A stretch of DNA of 64,000 bases, taken from contig JAHCMK010000004.1 in the NCBI GenBank assembly GCA_019192445.1, positions 62,001-126,000 on the forward strand, given 5' to 3'. This stretch comes from Oceanococcus sp. HetDA_MAG_MS8 (lineage in GTDB: Bacteria; Pseudomonadota; Gammaproteobacteria; Nevskiales; Oceanococcaceae). Position 1 is the stretch's first letter. Every line of letters begins with the position of its first letter. The position numbers and the translations under genes were made by a program. The notes under the pieces were generated by a model. It ran no database searches. It worked only from the letters and a program-made list of their open reading frames with translations, and was not told where the DNA came from. This document shows positions 19,802 through 28,957 of the stretch, one piece after another.

Positions 19802-21676
19802 ATGTGCTTAGCCAGTGCGAAATGTGCAGCCGCGGTGTTGCTGCTGATGTTATTGAGCGCCTGTGGAGGCGGACGTTCTCCGGTGGTTTCAACCGCTGAT
19901 GGGCGCTCCCAAGCCACGCCTGAAAAGCCTCTGGTGGACTACCTGCGCAACTTGTCCTCTCCGGTTGATGGCTATTCCATAGATACAGCGACGCTAGAGC
20001 AATTTCGTATTCCCACGAGCAGCGGGGCGGAACTAGACGCCTGGATTCGACGCCCACCGGGCAGCGACCCTCAGCCGCTGGTGTTGTTCATCACCCCCTA
20101 CTACGGTGGCGGTAGCCCCGACTTTCCCGGCAATGCTCTCGGCGACCCCTCTCGCACTTTGGCGGAATACCTCATTCCGTATGGCTATGCCGTAGGGTTT
20201 TTATCGGTGGGTGGCACCGGCAACTCTGGGGGATGCTTCCACAACGGAGGCCCGATTGAGCGACAGCAGCTCAAAGACGCGGTGGCATTTTTAGGCCAGC
20301 AAAGTTGGTCAAACGCGGCGGTAGCCGCCATGGGCGTGAGCTACGATGGCACCACTGCCATCGAGCTCTTTGTCGATCCGCCCGCAGAACTCAAAGCAGT
20401 CATTCCTATCGAAGCCATTAGCGACTACTACCGGTATAGCTTCGTCAACGGCATCATTCGCGAAAACACGCCCTTCTTCACCACTTACTACTACGCCATT
20501 GTGGGCTTAGGCCCGGTGGGTTTGTCTGGTGGTGTGGGCCCGAGTAGCCCAACAGATTTCGCGGTGCAACTCACTGGCGAACTTTGCTCGGAGCAATTGG
20601 CCTATCAACAAGAGAGCCTCACCGCGGGTATTACAGGAAATCGTTCCGATTACTGGGACGAACGTGACGCGATTGCCCTGCTTCAGCAAGATGCAGAGCA
20701 TCCGCGCCCGGCGATGTTCTACATCCAAGGCTACCAAGATGCCAACGTCGACCCGCAAATGACCGATGGCTTCATTGCAGCGGTCAAGGCGACCGGCGCA
20801 CCCTGGCATGTATGGATGGGCCAATGGGTGCACACCTATCCCCAACCGCGGACTGGGGACTGTTTGCCGCTGGAACCATGTCGCGGAGATTTTTTCGAGC
20901 AAGCTCTGCTCGCTTGGTTGGATCAGTTCCTCAAAGGGCGCGATACCGGCATTCTTGACGCTCCTGCTGTGCAAACGCAGGCTGATGATGGGCGCTGGCG
21001 CTACCAAGACGACTGGCCACCGCTTACAAGCACACTGCAAAGCTGGCACCTGCATGCAGATGGTCAGCTGAACCAACAGCCGAGTAGCGGCGTGGTCAGT
21101 TATACAGACCGCATTGGAGCTCGCCCAGAAGAACTGCGCGATATCGATGGCAACCTTGGGCCGCTCAATGATGCCCTACCCATCATTGCCGGGACTGCTA
21201 TCGAGTTTGTGAGCGCGCCGCTAAGCCAGCCCATGCGCTTGACGGGCGTGCCGCAGATCGTCACCCGGCTCAGCAGCGATGCAAGTCGTGGCAACTTCAC
21301 CGCAACATTGTTTGCGCAAAACCCCGCTGGTGAACGCCGCTACCTGAACTTTGCCCTGCAAAGCCTTAACCATATCGTCGACCCCAGCGCGGCGGCGTCC
21401 GACATTAGCGGGGAAGTTCTGGATCTGCGGCTCAACTTCTATCCTCAGGACAACATCATTGAGGCTGGCTGGCAGCTGGTCTTTATGATTGCTGGCGACA
21501 TCCCCAGCGCAGACATTTCTACCGGTTCGGTTAGTGGGAACTTCCTGACAACAGGGCCCAGCGCACTACCGCTGGGCCTTGGCGCGAACATTAGTCTGGA
21601 GCTCAGCGACACGCAGTTGTTGCTGCCGGTGAACAATAGCGACCGGCTGGAGCCCTTGTCATGGGGAACCAACTAG
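19802..21676 (+). CDS. CocE/NonD-type S15 family hydrolase, lipoprotein
   Basis: A 624-residue alpha/beta hydrolase of the X-Pro dipeptidyl-peptidase S15/CocE group. The N-terminus is a lipoprotein signal ending LLSACGGG, Cys 21 being lipidated. The nucleophile elbow is GVSYDG with Ser about 180. Asp of YIQGYQDANVDP and His of WMGQWVHTYPQ are the probable other triad members. The C-terminal beta-sandwich (about residue 440 on) matches the PepX_C domain. The ATG at 19802 lacks a clear ribosome site but begins the signal peptide. Substrates in the family range from esters to peptides. Confidence 0.83.
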   Translation: MCLASAKCAAAVLLLMLLSACGGGRSPVVSTADGRSQATPEKPLVDYLRNLSSPVDGYSIDTATLEQFRIPTSSGAELDAWIRRPPGSDPQPLVLFITPYYGGGSPDFPGNALGDPSRTLAEYLIPYGYAVGFLSVGGTGNSGGCFHNGGPIERQQLKDAVAFLGQQSWSNAAVAAMGVSYDGTTAIELFVDPPAELKAVIPIEAISDYYRYSFVNGIIRENTPFFTTYYYAIVGLGPVGLSGGVGPSSPTDFAVQLTGELCSEQLAYQQESLTAGITGNRSDYWDERDAIALLQQDAEHPRPAMFYIQGYQDANVDPQMTDGFIAAVKATGAPWHVWMGQWVHTYPQPRTGDCLPLEPCRGDFFEQALLAWLDQFLKGRDTGILDAPAVQTQADDGRWRYQDDWPPLTSTLQSWHLHADGQLNQQPSSGVVSYTDRIGARPEELRDIDGNLGPLNDALPIIAGTAIEFVSAPLSQPMRLTGVPQIVTRLSSDASRGNFTATLFAQNPAGERRYLNFALQSLNHIVDPSAAASDISGEVLDLRLNFYPQDNIIEAGWQLVFMIAGDIPSADISTGSVSGNFLTTGPSALPLGLGANISLELSDTQLLLPVNNSDRLEPLSWGTN

Positions 21677-21745
21677 GCATGGCTTAGGCCTGGCCACCCA
21701 AGGAACGAAACCTGCAGCGGCTCGCTCTTTGTGTGTGTTTCAGGC

Positions 21746-22894
21746 ATGGACGACCCGGCCATCACCTTGGACCCCAGCGCCAAAGGGCTGTTCGACGTAC
21801 TCCAGGATTCGGTCATTGTCACCGACACCCATGGACGTATTGTTTACTGGAACGGGGGCTCTGAACGCGCCTTTGGCTATACCTGCGCCGAAGCCTTAGG
21901 TCAGAGCCTCAAGCTCATCATGCCTACCGAACATCACTGCGCCTTTGCCCGCGGCTTGGAAAACCACAACCGCACGGGTGTTCCCAAGATGGCGGGCACA
22001 ACCTTCAGCCTGAACGGTCGTCGTCGCAATGGCGAAGAGTTCCCGGTACAAGTCGCACTCGCACGCTGGTTTGTCGGTTCTACGCCCTTGTTCTGCGGCC
22101 TTATTCAGGACATTAGCGACCTATGCGCCAGCCCAAGGGATGCAAACCGCATTAACCGGCTACGCCTTTACCAAAATCACACCGCTGAGGCGCAGTGCAG
22201 CCAGTCTCGCAAAGCAATACAGCGCCCCTTGACGCAGCTTATGCAGTGTTTGAACACCACCGACCCTGATGTACAGCAACCGCTGCAAGCCTACCCAGCG
22301 TTGCAGGAACAATGGACATCGGCAAAACGAGAGGCGGGCGACATCGACCAGATCCTTCACGCGGTCGAAGAATTGCACCGCGTAGGGCTGGGTCATCTTG
22401 ATGGACACTTGTCTTTGGATGACTCGGTGCAACAGGCTGTCTCTGTGTTGCGTGAACCCATTCGCAAGAGCGATGCTCGCATTCACGCCTCCAACCTGCC
22501 CCGCAGCTGCTTCGGGCTGGAAGACATGTGCCTAGTGTGGACGCATCTGCTGCGCAACGTACTGGAGCACAGTCACCCCCAGCGCGCTCCCATGGCAACC
22601 ATCAGCGGCCGAGTCGTCGATGGGTTTTGCGAGCTACGTTGCCAGGACAATGGCATCGGCATGGACTTAGAGCAGCTCACCCACGCTACAGAGCTCTTCT
22701 ACAGCGGCCACCAGCGCAGCCCTACTCAACGCGGCCTGGGGCTTAGTGTCGTTCGTCGCGTCTGCGAGTCCTTGGGCGGCTCGGTGAGCTTGCACTCAGT
22801 CCCCGGCGAAGGCACTACCGTGAGCTTGCTCATCCCCGAGTATCAAGACTGCAGCCAGTGCTCAATCACAAACTGCGCGGACCGCATTCATTAG
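21746..22894 (+). CDS. PAS-domain protein with histidine-kinase ATPase domain, atypical H-box
   Basis: A 382-residue predicted cytosolic sensor. A PAS domain (about residues 14-125) has DSVIVTDTHGRIVYWNGGSE and FGYTCAEALGQ. The C-terminal HATPase_c domain has the N box HLLRNVLEHS, G1 box CQDNGIGMD and G2 box RGLGLSVVRRVCESLGG. At the expected phospho-acceptor site the sequence is RKAIQRPL: Lys 156 stands where HDLKSPI-type kinases have His. It may therefore not autophosphorylate there, or the dimerisation domain is divergent. I chose the ATG at 21746; GTG codons just upstream are possible. Its 3' end converges on pldA. Confidence 0.78.
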   Translation: MDDPAITLDPSAKGLFDVLQDSVIVTDTHGRIVYWNGGSERAFGYTCAEALGQSLKLIMPTEHHCAFARGLENHNRTGVPKMAGTTFSLNGRRRNGEEFPVQVALARWFVGSTPLFCGLIQDISDLCASPRDANRINRLRLYQNHTAEAQCSQSRKAIQRPLTQLMQCLNTTDPDVQQPLQAYPALQEQWTSAKREAGDIDQILHAVEELHRVGLGHLDGHLSLDDSVQQAVSVLREPIRKSDARIHASNLPRSCFGLEDMCLVWTHLLRNVLEHSHPQRAPMATISGRVVDGFCELRCQDNGIGMDLEQLTHATELFYSGHQRSPTQRGLGLSVVRRVCESLGGSVSLHSVPGEGTTVSLLIPEYQDCSQCSITNCADRIH

Positions 22895-22914
22895 CCCCGC
22901 TGAGCGTTTTCGGC

Positions 22915-23934
22915 TCAAAGCCAATCGGTAATTGCCACCCCAAAACCCAACCGGTTGTGGTGCTGGTCGTAATCGATGAGGCTTTCCCCATAGCCCGCGA
23001 AGTACTGCACATAACCGCGAGCGCGGCCTGATAGAGGAAAACTCCAGTTCAGCTCTAAACTGCCCCGATTGTCGCTACGCGCATTATTCCTCCACACCGC
23101 CGAGTAGGTCTTTGAGCCCAGCTTGCGCGCAAAAATCACCTCAAACTGACCCACGAACCGTTCAATGTTGGGGTTTTCGTCCCCGCGCGGGTCATCTGGG
23201 CTGGTTTTCTCCGGGTCAGGAATCCGAACCCAGGGCCGAACGATGAGGGTTCGCCCCTGCACTTCCCAAATGAAGCTGGCGGCCACGCGATTCCAGCTGC
23301 GCGAGTCTGGTAAATCCCGACCATTGGACTGATGCACCAGGCCCAATGTCATCGCACTCAGTCTTGAGCCCAACACATTCCAGTCCACCGGAATACTCAG
23401 AAAAAGTTCGGGCTCATGATTTGTTTCGCGAAAGGGTCGCGACCGCGCCGCGTCGTAGGCCTGCCAGAAAGACTGCGCCGTATAGGCCACATTGAGACTG
23501 GCGCGTGAACCCAATACCTGCTGCCATACGGGAAACCGCACGCTCAACTGGAATTTAATCTCGGCCCGGTCGGTGAAGGCATCTCCCCCGGTGCTCGCCT
23601 GATTGGGGCTGTCGTGATACGTAAACGGCATCACATAATTTGGCCTGTAGGGCGTGAGCACGAAAGGCATCCACTGCGTAGCCCGTTCCACCTGCACCCG
23701 CCGCTCCAAAGGCGAAGGCCCTTGTGACTCTACGCCCTCCGGCGCGCTCTTAGCCTCGGCACAGATCGCGCGCAAATTTGCGACAGCGGTCTCACCTGGC
23801 GCGGATAGCAGAGCTTCACGCAAGCAGCTCTCGAAGGCATCCGTGCGCAGCGGTGGAAGGTCTTGCGCCCATGACAGGCGTGAAGCCGCCAGCAAAACGA
23901 CCATCGATACGCTGCGTAGGAGAAAGTGACTCAT
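22915..23934 (-). CDS. pldA: Outer-membrane phospholipase A1 (OMPLA)
   Basis: An outer-membrane enzyme that hydrolyses acyl esters of phospholipids that reach the outer leaflet. The 339-residue precursor begins MSHFLLRSVSMVVLLAASRL with a signal peptide ending near SWAQ. The active-site region LGLVHQSNGRDLPDSRSWNR has the catalytic His and Ser spaced by one residue, with Asn further on, and WRNNARSDNRGSLELNWSFP is a typical barrel segment. The barrel is preceded by about 90 residues containing two cysteines, longer than in E. coli. The start at 23934 is chosen for the signal peptide; the frame is open to 24006. Confidence 0.88.
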   Translation of the reverse strand: MSHFLLRSVSMVVLLAASRLSWAQDLPPLRTDAFESCLREALLSAPGETAVANLRAICAEAKSAPEGVESQGPSPLERRVQVERATQWMPFVLTPYRPNYVMPFTYHDSPNQASTGGDAFTDRAEIKFQLSVRFPVWQQVLGSRASLNVAYTAQSFWQAYDAARSRPFRETNHEPELFLSIPVDWNVLGSRLSAMTLGLVHQSNGRDLPDSRSWNRVAASFIWEVQGRTLIVRPWVRIPDPEKTSPDDPRGDENPNIERFVGQFEVIFARKLGSKTYSAVWRNNARSDNRGSLELNWSFPLSGRARGYVQYFAGYGESLIDYDQHHNRLGFGVAITDWL

Positions 23935-24161
23935 GGCACCCAAAGAGAAACAAGGTTTCGCAAGGCCTAAGCCCCAAGAAGTCGCAGCATCTGTGATGCC
24001 ACACAAATGGCAGTCCTAGCTATCCCTGCGTTCCGACCAAAGCCAAAGAGAGCAATGAGCGCGGAAGACGATGAACGCGCAGCCCCGCTGTAATCCGCGG
24101 ATGGCAACACGCAATACTCTGGAGTCCATGACGCATGCGCGCGGATGGCCAATCGGGAAAA

Positions 24162-24237
24162 TGGTGCCGGCTGAGGGATTCGAACCCCCGACCCCCTGAT
24201 TACAAATCAGGTGCACTACCAGCTGTGCTAAGCCGGC
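24162..24237 (-). tRNA. tRNA-Thr (anticodon TGT)
   Basis: A complete 76-base cloverleaf on the minus strand with acceptor GCCGGCT, encoded CCA, and anticodon arm CCTGA-TTTGTAA-TCAGG giving TGT. The T arm is GTTCGAATC. It stands alone between pldA and the signalling cassette. Confidence 0.97.
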
Positions 24238-24248
24238 ACTCGGCTCGC

Positions 24249-24254
24249 ATTGTA
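24249..24254 (-). promoter_or_regulatory. -10 element of the tRNA-Thr promoter
   Basis: TACAAT on the minus strand ends 11 bases before the mature tRNA 5' end and is followed by the GC-rich GCGAGCC discriminator. The -35 is not clear. Confidence 0.5.
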
Positions 24255-24520
24255 CCAATTTCTCCGGCAAAACTATCGATAACAGGCCGAATACCCGACT
24301 CATAAGGCATCCCCCACTGCGCGACACAATCCGATATATAAGGCGGTTAAAGCCGTTTGCTAGCCGTGTCGTCACTAGGCGCATGCGCGTTTTAGGGCTG
24401 TGTCCGGTGTACCATCGCAGCGTAAGCACGACATGGGTGGCCACAGCACGGGTGCACTGTTCTCAGCTTTGTCGGCGTGGATAGCTGGCATCGACCACTT
24501 GCTCTGGGGGTGAGCTTTAG

Positions 24521-25303
24521 GTGAAAAAATCTATCGAGGCGAACGTGCGCCCCAACAGAGCGCGAGCATTAGGGGTTCTTCAACAGCGTCTTATGCAGCG
24601 GCAGCCGCGTCTGGATCATGCTGCGTGGGCTGTACGCATGCGGCCGCATGCCGCAGTCAGCGGCGACCTTGTCATGATTTGGGAGGGCGCCGGAAACGGC
24701 TCTTTAAATGCCTTCATCGGTGATGTTGAAGGGCATGGGGCTGATGCCGGCTTTGTCGCCGTAGCCCTGATGGCTGCTCTGCACAGCCAAAACCTGGGCA
24801 ATTGCGCAGAGGGGCTTAAGGATCTCAACACCCTGTTATACGAAGACAGTGCGCATATGCCGCTGTGTACGGGGCTGCTGCTCAACCTTAGAAAGGACGG
24901 TTTTCTGTGTGTGGCTAGTGCTGGGCATATCCCGCTTCTGTGGATGCACGGCGATGGAACTGTCGATACCTTACCCGCTGAACACGGCCCACCTCTAGGA
25001 GCCTTTAGGGATGTGCCAGAGCTCAGCTGCACGCCAGCACAGATGCAACCTGGTGACCGACTTCTTTTGCTCACTGATGGATTGCTAGAGCGACGCCACA
25101 CGGGCTCGAGCACATTGGTGCTCCCCAACCCGGTGCGCGAGGCCGTTTTTCGCGCCGCAGGCACGGACTCTCTTCAGGAAGATGTGGACACCTTATGGTC
25201 AATGCTCACAGCCATGGTTGGGCCCTCGACCCCAGAAGATGATCAAACGATGCTCCTCATCGAGTACTCTGGTTCTGTGGCAGCCAATGGAGCGTCGGAA
25301 TGA
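24521..25303 (+). CDS. SpoIIE/RsbU-type PP2C serine phosphatase
   Basis: A 260-residue stand-alone phosphatase domain. All metal-binding signatures of the SpoIIE family are present in order: SGDLVMIWEG, IGDVEGHGADAGFVA, SAGHIPLLW, LLLLTDGLLE and PEDDQTMLLI. There is no sensory or membrane domain, so control must come from partner proteins. Such phosphatases usually dephosphorylate anti-sigma-factor antagonists or similar proteins. The start is GTG with GGGGTGAG upstream. The stop overlaps the next gene by four bases (ATGA). The roughly 280 bases before it contain tRNA-Thr's promoter region but no gene. Confidence 0.87.
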   Translation: MKKSIEANVRPNRARALGVLQQRLMQRQPRLDHAAWAVRMRPHAAVSGDLVMIWEGAGNGSLNAFIGDVEGHGADAGFVAVALMAALHSQNLGNCAEGLKDLNTLLYEDSAHMPLCTGLLLNLRKDGFLCVASAGHIPLLWMHGDGTVDTLPAEHGPPLGAFRDVPELSCTPAQMQPGDRLLLLTDGLLERRHTGSSTLVLPNPVREAVFRAAGTDSLQEDVDTLWSMLTAMVGPSTPEDDQTMLLIEYSGSVAANGASE

Positions 25304-25836
25304 CAGATGGAACTGTAGTTGAGTTAACAGACCTCAGCCCGCCGCCCATCGAGCGCGATGCCTTTTTCCGCACCGTCATTCGGAATATCACGGGTGCTTT
25401 GCAAGACACCATTGGTGAAGAAGAAGCCAAAGGCTTTGTCTCCGTCGTAGGCGCCGCGATGGGAGACGATATCAATAGCCGCTATCGCCACTCCTTAGGA
25501 GCTGCCTATCTAGACCAAACACAGGTTGCTGCGGTGTTGGTTGATCTTAAGCGTCGTATTGGCGGTGAATTTACAAATACAGCATCAACTCCAAGAGCCA
25601 TCGAGTTTCATAACAGTCGCTGCCCTTTCGGCATGAGCGTTCTTGGACGGCCTTCGCTGTGCATGATGACCTCCAATGTATTCGGCCGAATAGCCGCAGA
25701 GAATCTTGGCTACGCTCGAGTAGAGTTGGCGCGAACGATCGCACGCGGGGATAACCACTGCCGTGTCAAGGTGCACCTCCAACCCCATGCAGATGCTGCG
25801 CCGGGCGTCGGCCGGGAGTACTTTGCCGTTGGCTAA
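25300..25836 (+). CDS. Small protein with a probable methanogen output domain 1 (MetOD1-like)
   Basis: A 178-residue soluble protein. The C-terminal part has FHNSRCPFGMSVLGRPSLCM followed by TSNVFGRIAAENLGYARVEL and ARGDNHCRVKVHL. These conserved Cys and CPFG positions resemble the MetOD1 domain, a signal-output domain of unknown biochemistry found mainly next to signalling proteins. The assignment is from memory of the pattern and is moderate. It overlaps the phosphatase by four bases and is followed eight bases later by the kinase, so all three are made together. Conserved Cys may bind metal or a cofactor. Confidence 0.6.
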   Translation: MTDGTVVELTDLSPPPIERDAFFRTVIRNITGALQDTIGEEEAKGFVSVVGAAMGDDINSRYRHSLGAAYLDQTQVAAVLVDLKRRIGGEFTNTASTPRAIEFHNSRCPFGMSVLGRPSLCMMTSNVFGRIAAENLGYARVELARTIARGDNHCRVKVHLQPHADAAPGVGREYFAVG

Positions 25837-25844
25837 CGTTGGGT

Positions 25845-26957
25845 ATGTCCGCAGCTAAGCTTCAGCAACGGCTGCTGGAGGCATCACCATGGGCAGGGTT
25901 GTATGTGAGCGGTGATGGCCAAATCCACTCTGGCAACATGGCCGCCAAACAGTTTTTCGATTTGGGGGCTGCTGGCCAAGCTAAGCTCCAAGGGCTGATT
26001 GCTAAGGCCACGACCATGGAGGATGCGGCGACTGTTATCCAGCGCTTACTCAGGCAGGCAAGCGGTATGACGGAGGGCGTTCGCACAAAACTCCAACTCA
26101 CCGACAAAACCGGCCGACTCCACAAGTGCAGTCTGCATCTCAGAATGGTCGAACCGGGCAACGCTCGAGCACCCGCGTTATTGGTGTGTTACCTACTTCC
26201 CTATGAGCCCCGTGAGCAGGGCTTCCATTCTTTGCACGAAGAAGTCAAAACGAACCTTGTTCAACAGCGCGACAGATTCATACGTGAGCAGTTTGCTCAT
26301 CGCGATATATTGTTCGCGGTTATTCACGATCTCAAATCACCGATCGTCAATATTTCGATGCTGGCCGACATTGCCGAGGAACAACTGGGCCAGGACCAGG
26401 ATGTGGCTGGGTGTTTGGATTCACTGAAGTTACTGCAGAGCTCCGCGGCGGCAGCGAAGAAAATTCTCGGCGGGCTGACCGAGTTCTACCGTTTAGGTTT
26501 GGATATCTCTCATCCAGCAGAAGTAGACCTTAAGGTGCTGCTACAGGACATCAAGACTGAGGTTCTTAGCCGGCATCCTCATATGAGCATCACGCTCCCG
26601 GACTCTGCCCCCATCCTAAGAACCGAGGAGGCGATATTGCGCTCAGTATTGACCAACATTATGGAGAATGCGGCAAAACACCATCATCGCCCCCAAGGAC
26701 AAATTACGGTTGGTGTGACACTGGAGCACAATGAGATCATCCTTAGGATAGATGATGATGGCCCTGGCATCGCCGCAGAGTTGCGGGACCAAGTGTTTGC
26801 ACCGTTCTACTCTTCGGCAACTCAGCCGAGCACGGGGATGGGTTTAGCGATTTGTCGCCGCATGGTGCAGCATATTGGAGGAAGAATTGAACTGGGCTCA
26901 CCACAGGCGGGGCATGGTGCTCGGTTCACTATTTACTGGCCTGCTGCAGCAAACTAA
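25845..26957 (+). CDS. Sensor histidine kinase with PAS-like N-terminus
   Basis: A 370-residue cytosolic kinase. Residues 1-120 look like a divergent PAS domain (LLEASPWAGLYVSGDGQIHS). After a coiled segment comes the H box AVIHDLKSPIVNIS with phospho-acceptor His 161. The ATP-binding domain follows with N box VLTNIMENAAKHHH, G1 IDDDGPGIA and G2 GMGLAICRRMVQHIGG. The ATG at 25845 lies eight bases after the preceding stop; an in-frame TTG at 25839 is less likely. It is the third gene of the cassette, and the receiver gene converges on it from the other side. Confidence 0.87.
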   Translation: MSAAKLQQRLLEASPWAGLYVSGDGQIHSGNMAAKQFFDLGAAGQAKLQGLIAKATTMEDAATVIQRLLRQASGMTEGVRTKLQLTDKTGRLHKCSLHLRMVEPGNARAPALLVCYLLPYEPREQGFHSLHEEVKTNLVQQRDRFIREQFAHRDILFAVIHDLKSPIVNISMLADIAEEQLGQDQDVAGCLDSLKLLQSSAAAAKKILGGLTEFYRLGLDISHPAEVDLKVLLQDIKTEVLSRHPHMSITLPDSAPILRTEEAILRSVLTNIMENAAKHHHRPQGQITVGVTLEHNEIILRIDDDGPGIAAELRDQVFAPFYSSATQPSTGMGLAICRRMVQHIGGRIELGSPQAGHGARFTIYWPAAAN

Positions 26958-26977
26958 CCACGCCTACTAGGGTGAGC

Positions 26978-27562
26978 TTAGCTCTTAGGTCGCTCTGCGA
27001 CTGAGCCCCACTCCCATTGCGAATCCGCAATTGTTTCTTCCTGAGTGATGCTATGCAGCGCTTCGGTCAAAGAACGTGCGACCACGTCGCGTTGATCTTT
27101 TGACTGCAGCATTGTCACTGCATCGACTATCGATTTTCGAGCGCGGTCTAAACGCGAAATCAGATCATATGCGCGCACTGCAGAATAGGTGGTCGCGTAT
27201 AAGCGCTCAGGAGTCATTTGGGCTTTATCAATGTAGCCATCTAGGTCGAACTGCTGTGTCGCTTCGGATCGCGGAGCAACATCGGGATTCCCCGTCAGCA
27301 AAACCACGCGCGTTCGCCATATGCGCCCCTCCTGCCGAATACGCTCAATGAGGTCCAAGCCCGCAGTCGGAGACTCCATCACAACGTCCACGAATGCCAG
27401 TGCGATATCTGAGTCCCGATGCAGTATTGCCTCAGCCTCGCTAGCAGTAGCCGCCCAAAGCACATCTGCCGCCAGTCCGCGATAGGCAAATTTACGCAGA
27501 CAAGCCCTGACCACACCCCAGGTGTCTTCGCTGTCGTCTGCGACGAGTACCTTCCAAGCCAA
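26978..27562 (-). CDS. Response regulator receiver protein without DNA-binding domain
   Basis: A 194-residue protein with a receiver domain (about residues 1-130): the acidic pair in VLVADDSED, phospho-acceptor Asp in LAFVDVVME, Thr in VVLLTGNP and Lys in GYIDKAQM. Residues 131-194 form a helical extension, LYATTYSAVRAYDLISRLDR, resembling the start of DUF3369 regulators but with no output domain. The only start in frame is TTG, with AGGGG about six bases upstream. It converges on the histidine kinase and is its likely partner. Confidence 0.82.
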   Translation of the reverse strand: MAWKVLVADDSEDTWGVVRACLRKFAYRGLAADVLWAATASEAEAILHRDSDIALAFVDVVMESPTAGLDLIERIRQEGRIWRTRVVLLTGNPDVAPRSEATQQFDLDGYIDKAQMTPERLYATTYSAVRAYDLISRLDRARKSIVDAVTMLQSKDQRDVVARSLTEALHSITQEETIADSQWEWGSVAERPKS

Positions 27563-27729
27563 CTCAAACCCCTAAGCGGGCGCGTTTGTAAACACACCTC
27601 ATGATTTCCTTACACCGCTGGGAGTGTGCGCAGGCAGTCCATCCAAACTGCACACGAATACGGTCGATGCCTCAGACATCATCCCATCCCCATCGGATCG
27701 AGCCGCCACTAGGCACGCTCCAGACTAGA

Positions 27730-28482
27730 TTACGGGGTTGCCGGCCTGGGGTCTATACCGCCGTATTCGTCATTTTGGTGACGGACCCACGCACTGAGCC
27801 CAAGCAACACTAGATTTGGAGCGGCATTCAGCCCGCTGGAAGGCTCCATGAGTTGCGCTAAAAATGTTGACCCTCCGCCAGTAAGCCAAATCGGGTGCGG
27901 CTGGGCTTGAGCCTGCGCCCGCTGGATTGCGCCAAGGGCACATTGCATCGCGCCGGACAGTAGAGCGGGCTCGGTATCAGTCGCCAGATCTCGGATTCCT
28001 TGTTCCAAATCTGCAGGTGGCGGCAAGGCCGTGCGCGGGCCTAAGGCCTCCAATAAGGCTTGCGGGCCGGGTGCAATCCACCCACCCAGGTGCTGCCCGC
28101 CTGCGTCGCAGAGATCAAAAGTCATTGCCGTGCCAATACTGATCACCCCGCAAGCATCACCCTGCTGAGCATAAGCCGCTGCCAACGCCAGCCAGCGATC
28201 AACGCCCCATTTGCGATGATCGGAATACGCGCAGCGAATGCCTAAGCCTTCTTTGGGAGTGCGTACCCACTGGGTGTGGGGAGGGAGAACCCGGCGCAGC
28301 TGCCGCTCTCGGTCTGGGGAGGCAACACTGCTGATAACAACGCGCTCACCTGGGGCGAGTCGCTCAGCCCAAGCTGAGAGCTGTGCATAGTCCACCACTT
28401 CTACGTCACCAATGTCACCCTGGCCGGACCAATGACTGGCCTTCAGACGCGTATTCCCCGCATCTAGTAACCAAGCCCTCAT
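27730..28482 (-). CDS. coaX: Type III pantothenate kinase
   Basis: Phosphorylates pantothenate in the first step of coenzyme A synthesis; the CoaX type needs a monovalent cation and resists CoA feedback. The 250-residue protein begins WLLDAGNTRLKASHW, the ASKHA phosphate-binding motif, followed by KWGVDRWLALAAAY and the GTAMTFDL and GGWIAPG motifs. The ATG overlaps the stop of the upstream thioesterase gene by four bases. Confidence 0.94.
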   Translation of the reverse strand: MRAWLLDAGNTRLKASHWSGQGDIGDVEVVDYAQLSAWAERLAPGERVVISSVASPDRERQLRRVLPPHTQWVRTPKEGLGIRCAYSDHRKWGVDRWLALAAAYAQQGDACGVISIGTAMTFDLCDAGGQHLGGWIAPGPQALLEALGPRTALPPPADLEQGIRDLATDTEPALLSGAMQCALGAIQRAQAQAQPHPIWLTGGGSTFLAQLMEPSSGLNAAPNLVLLGLSAWVRHQNDEYGGIDPRPATP

Positions 28483-28904
28483 TGCTTGCCAGCAGGAGGT
28501 CGCACATAAGACCCTGTGGCATGCGCTACGAGGTCCTCACCGCTGGAAATCTCCACGGTGCAGACAATGAGTCTTTGCCCAAGTTTGATAATGCGCGCAT
28601 GCGCCTCTAAGTCCTGCATGGCAGGCCGGCGCAGAAAATGCATGTTCATATCCGTGGTGACGGCCAGCAGCTCCGGACCTACGGTGCCTAGGATGGCGGC
28701 GTACATAGCCGTGTCCGCCAACGCCATCATGGTGGGGCCAGATAAGGTGCCGCCTGGGCGCAGCTGTTGATCGCTGGCGGCTTGGCGAACACGCGCCTCA
28801 CCATCGCCGGCGTGCAATATGGAAATGCCGGAATCGGCCAAACCTGGAAGCTGCGGTCGCAGCAGCGCCTCCAGTTCTGCAGGATTTGCGAAGTAAGTAC
28901 TCAT
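28479..28904 (-). CDS. PaaI-family hotdog thioesterase
   Basis: A 141-residue hotdog-fold protein with GGTLSGPTMMALADTAMYAA and VTTDMNMHFLRRPAMQDLEA, the typical active-site helix and following strand of PaaI-type acyl-CoA thioesterases. The product's start at 28904 (MSTYFANPAELEALL) is preferred to an in-frame start at 28946. Its gene is coupled to coaX by an ATGA overlap, which suggests a link to CoA metabolism. The acyl substrate is unknown. Confidence 0.82.
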   Translation of the reverse strand: MSTYFANPAELEALLRPQLPGLADSGISILHAGDGEARVRQAASDQQLRPGGTLSGPTMMALADTAMYAAILGTVGPELLAVTTDMNMHFLRRPAMQDLEAHARIIKLGQRLIVCTVEISSGEDLVAHATGSYVRPPAGKQ

Positions 28905-28957
28905 GAACCGAATTATGCCCTTGCCGCCAGTCGCGGTATGCACCACGGAGGCTCAGC

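Noticed and set aside
24016-24444. Minus-strand frame encoding a 142-residue protein
   Set aside because: It reads through tRNA-Thr; the AGLAQLVVHLICNQGVGGSN segment is the familiar false translation of a tRNA gene.
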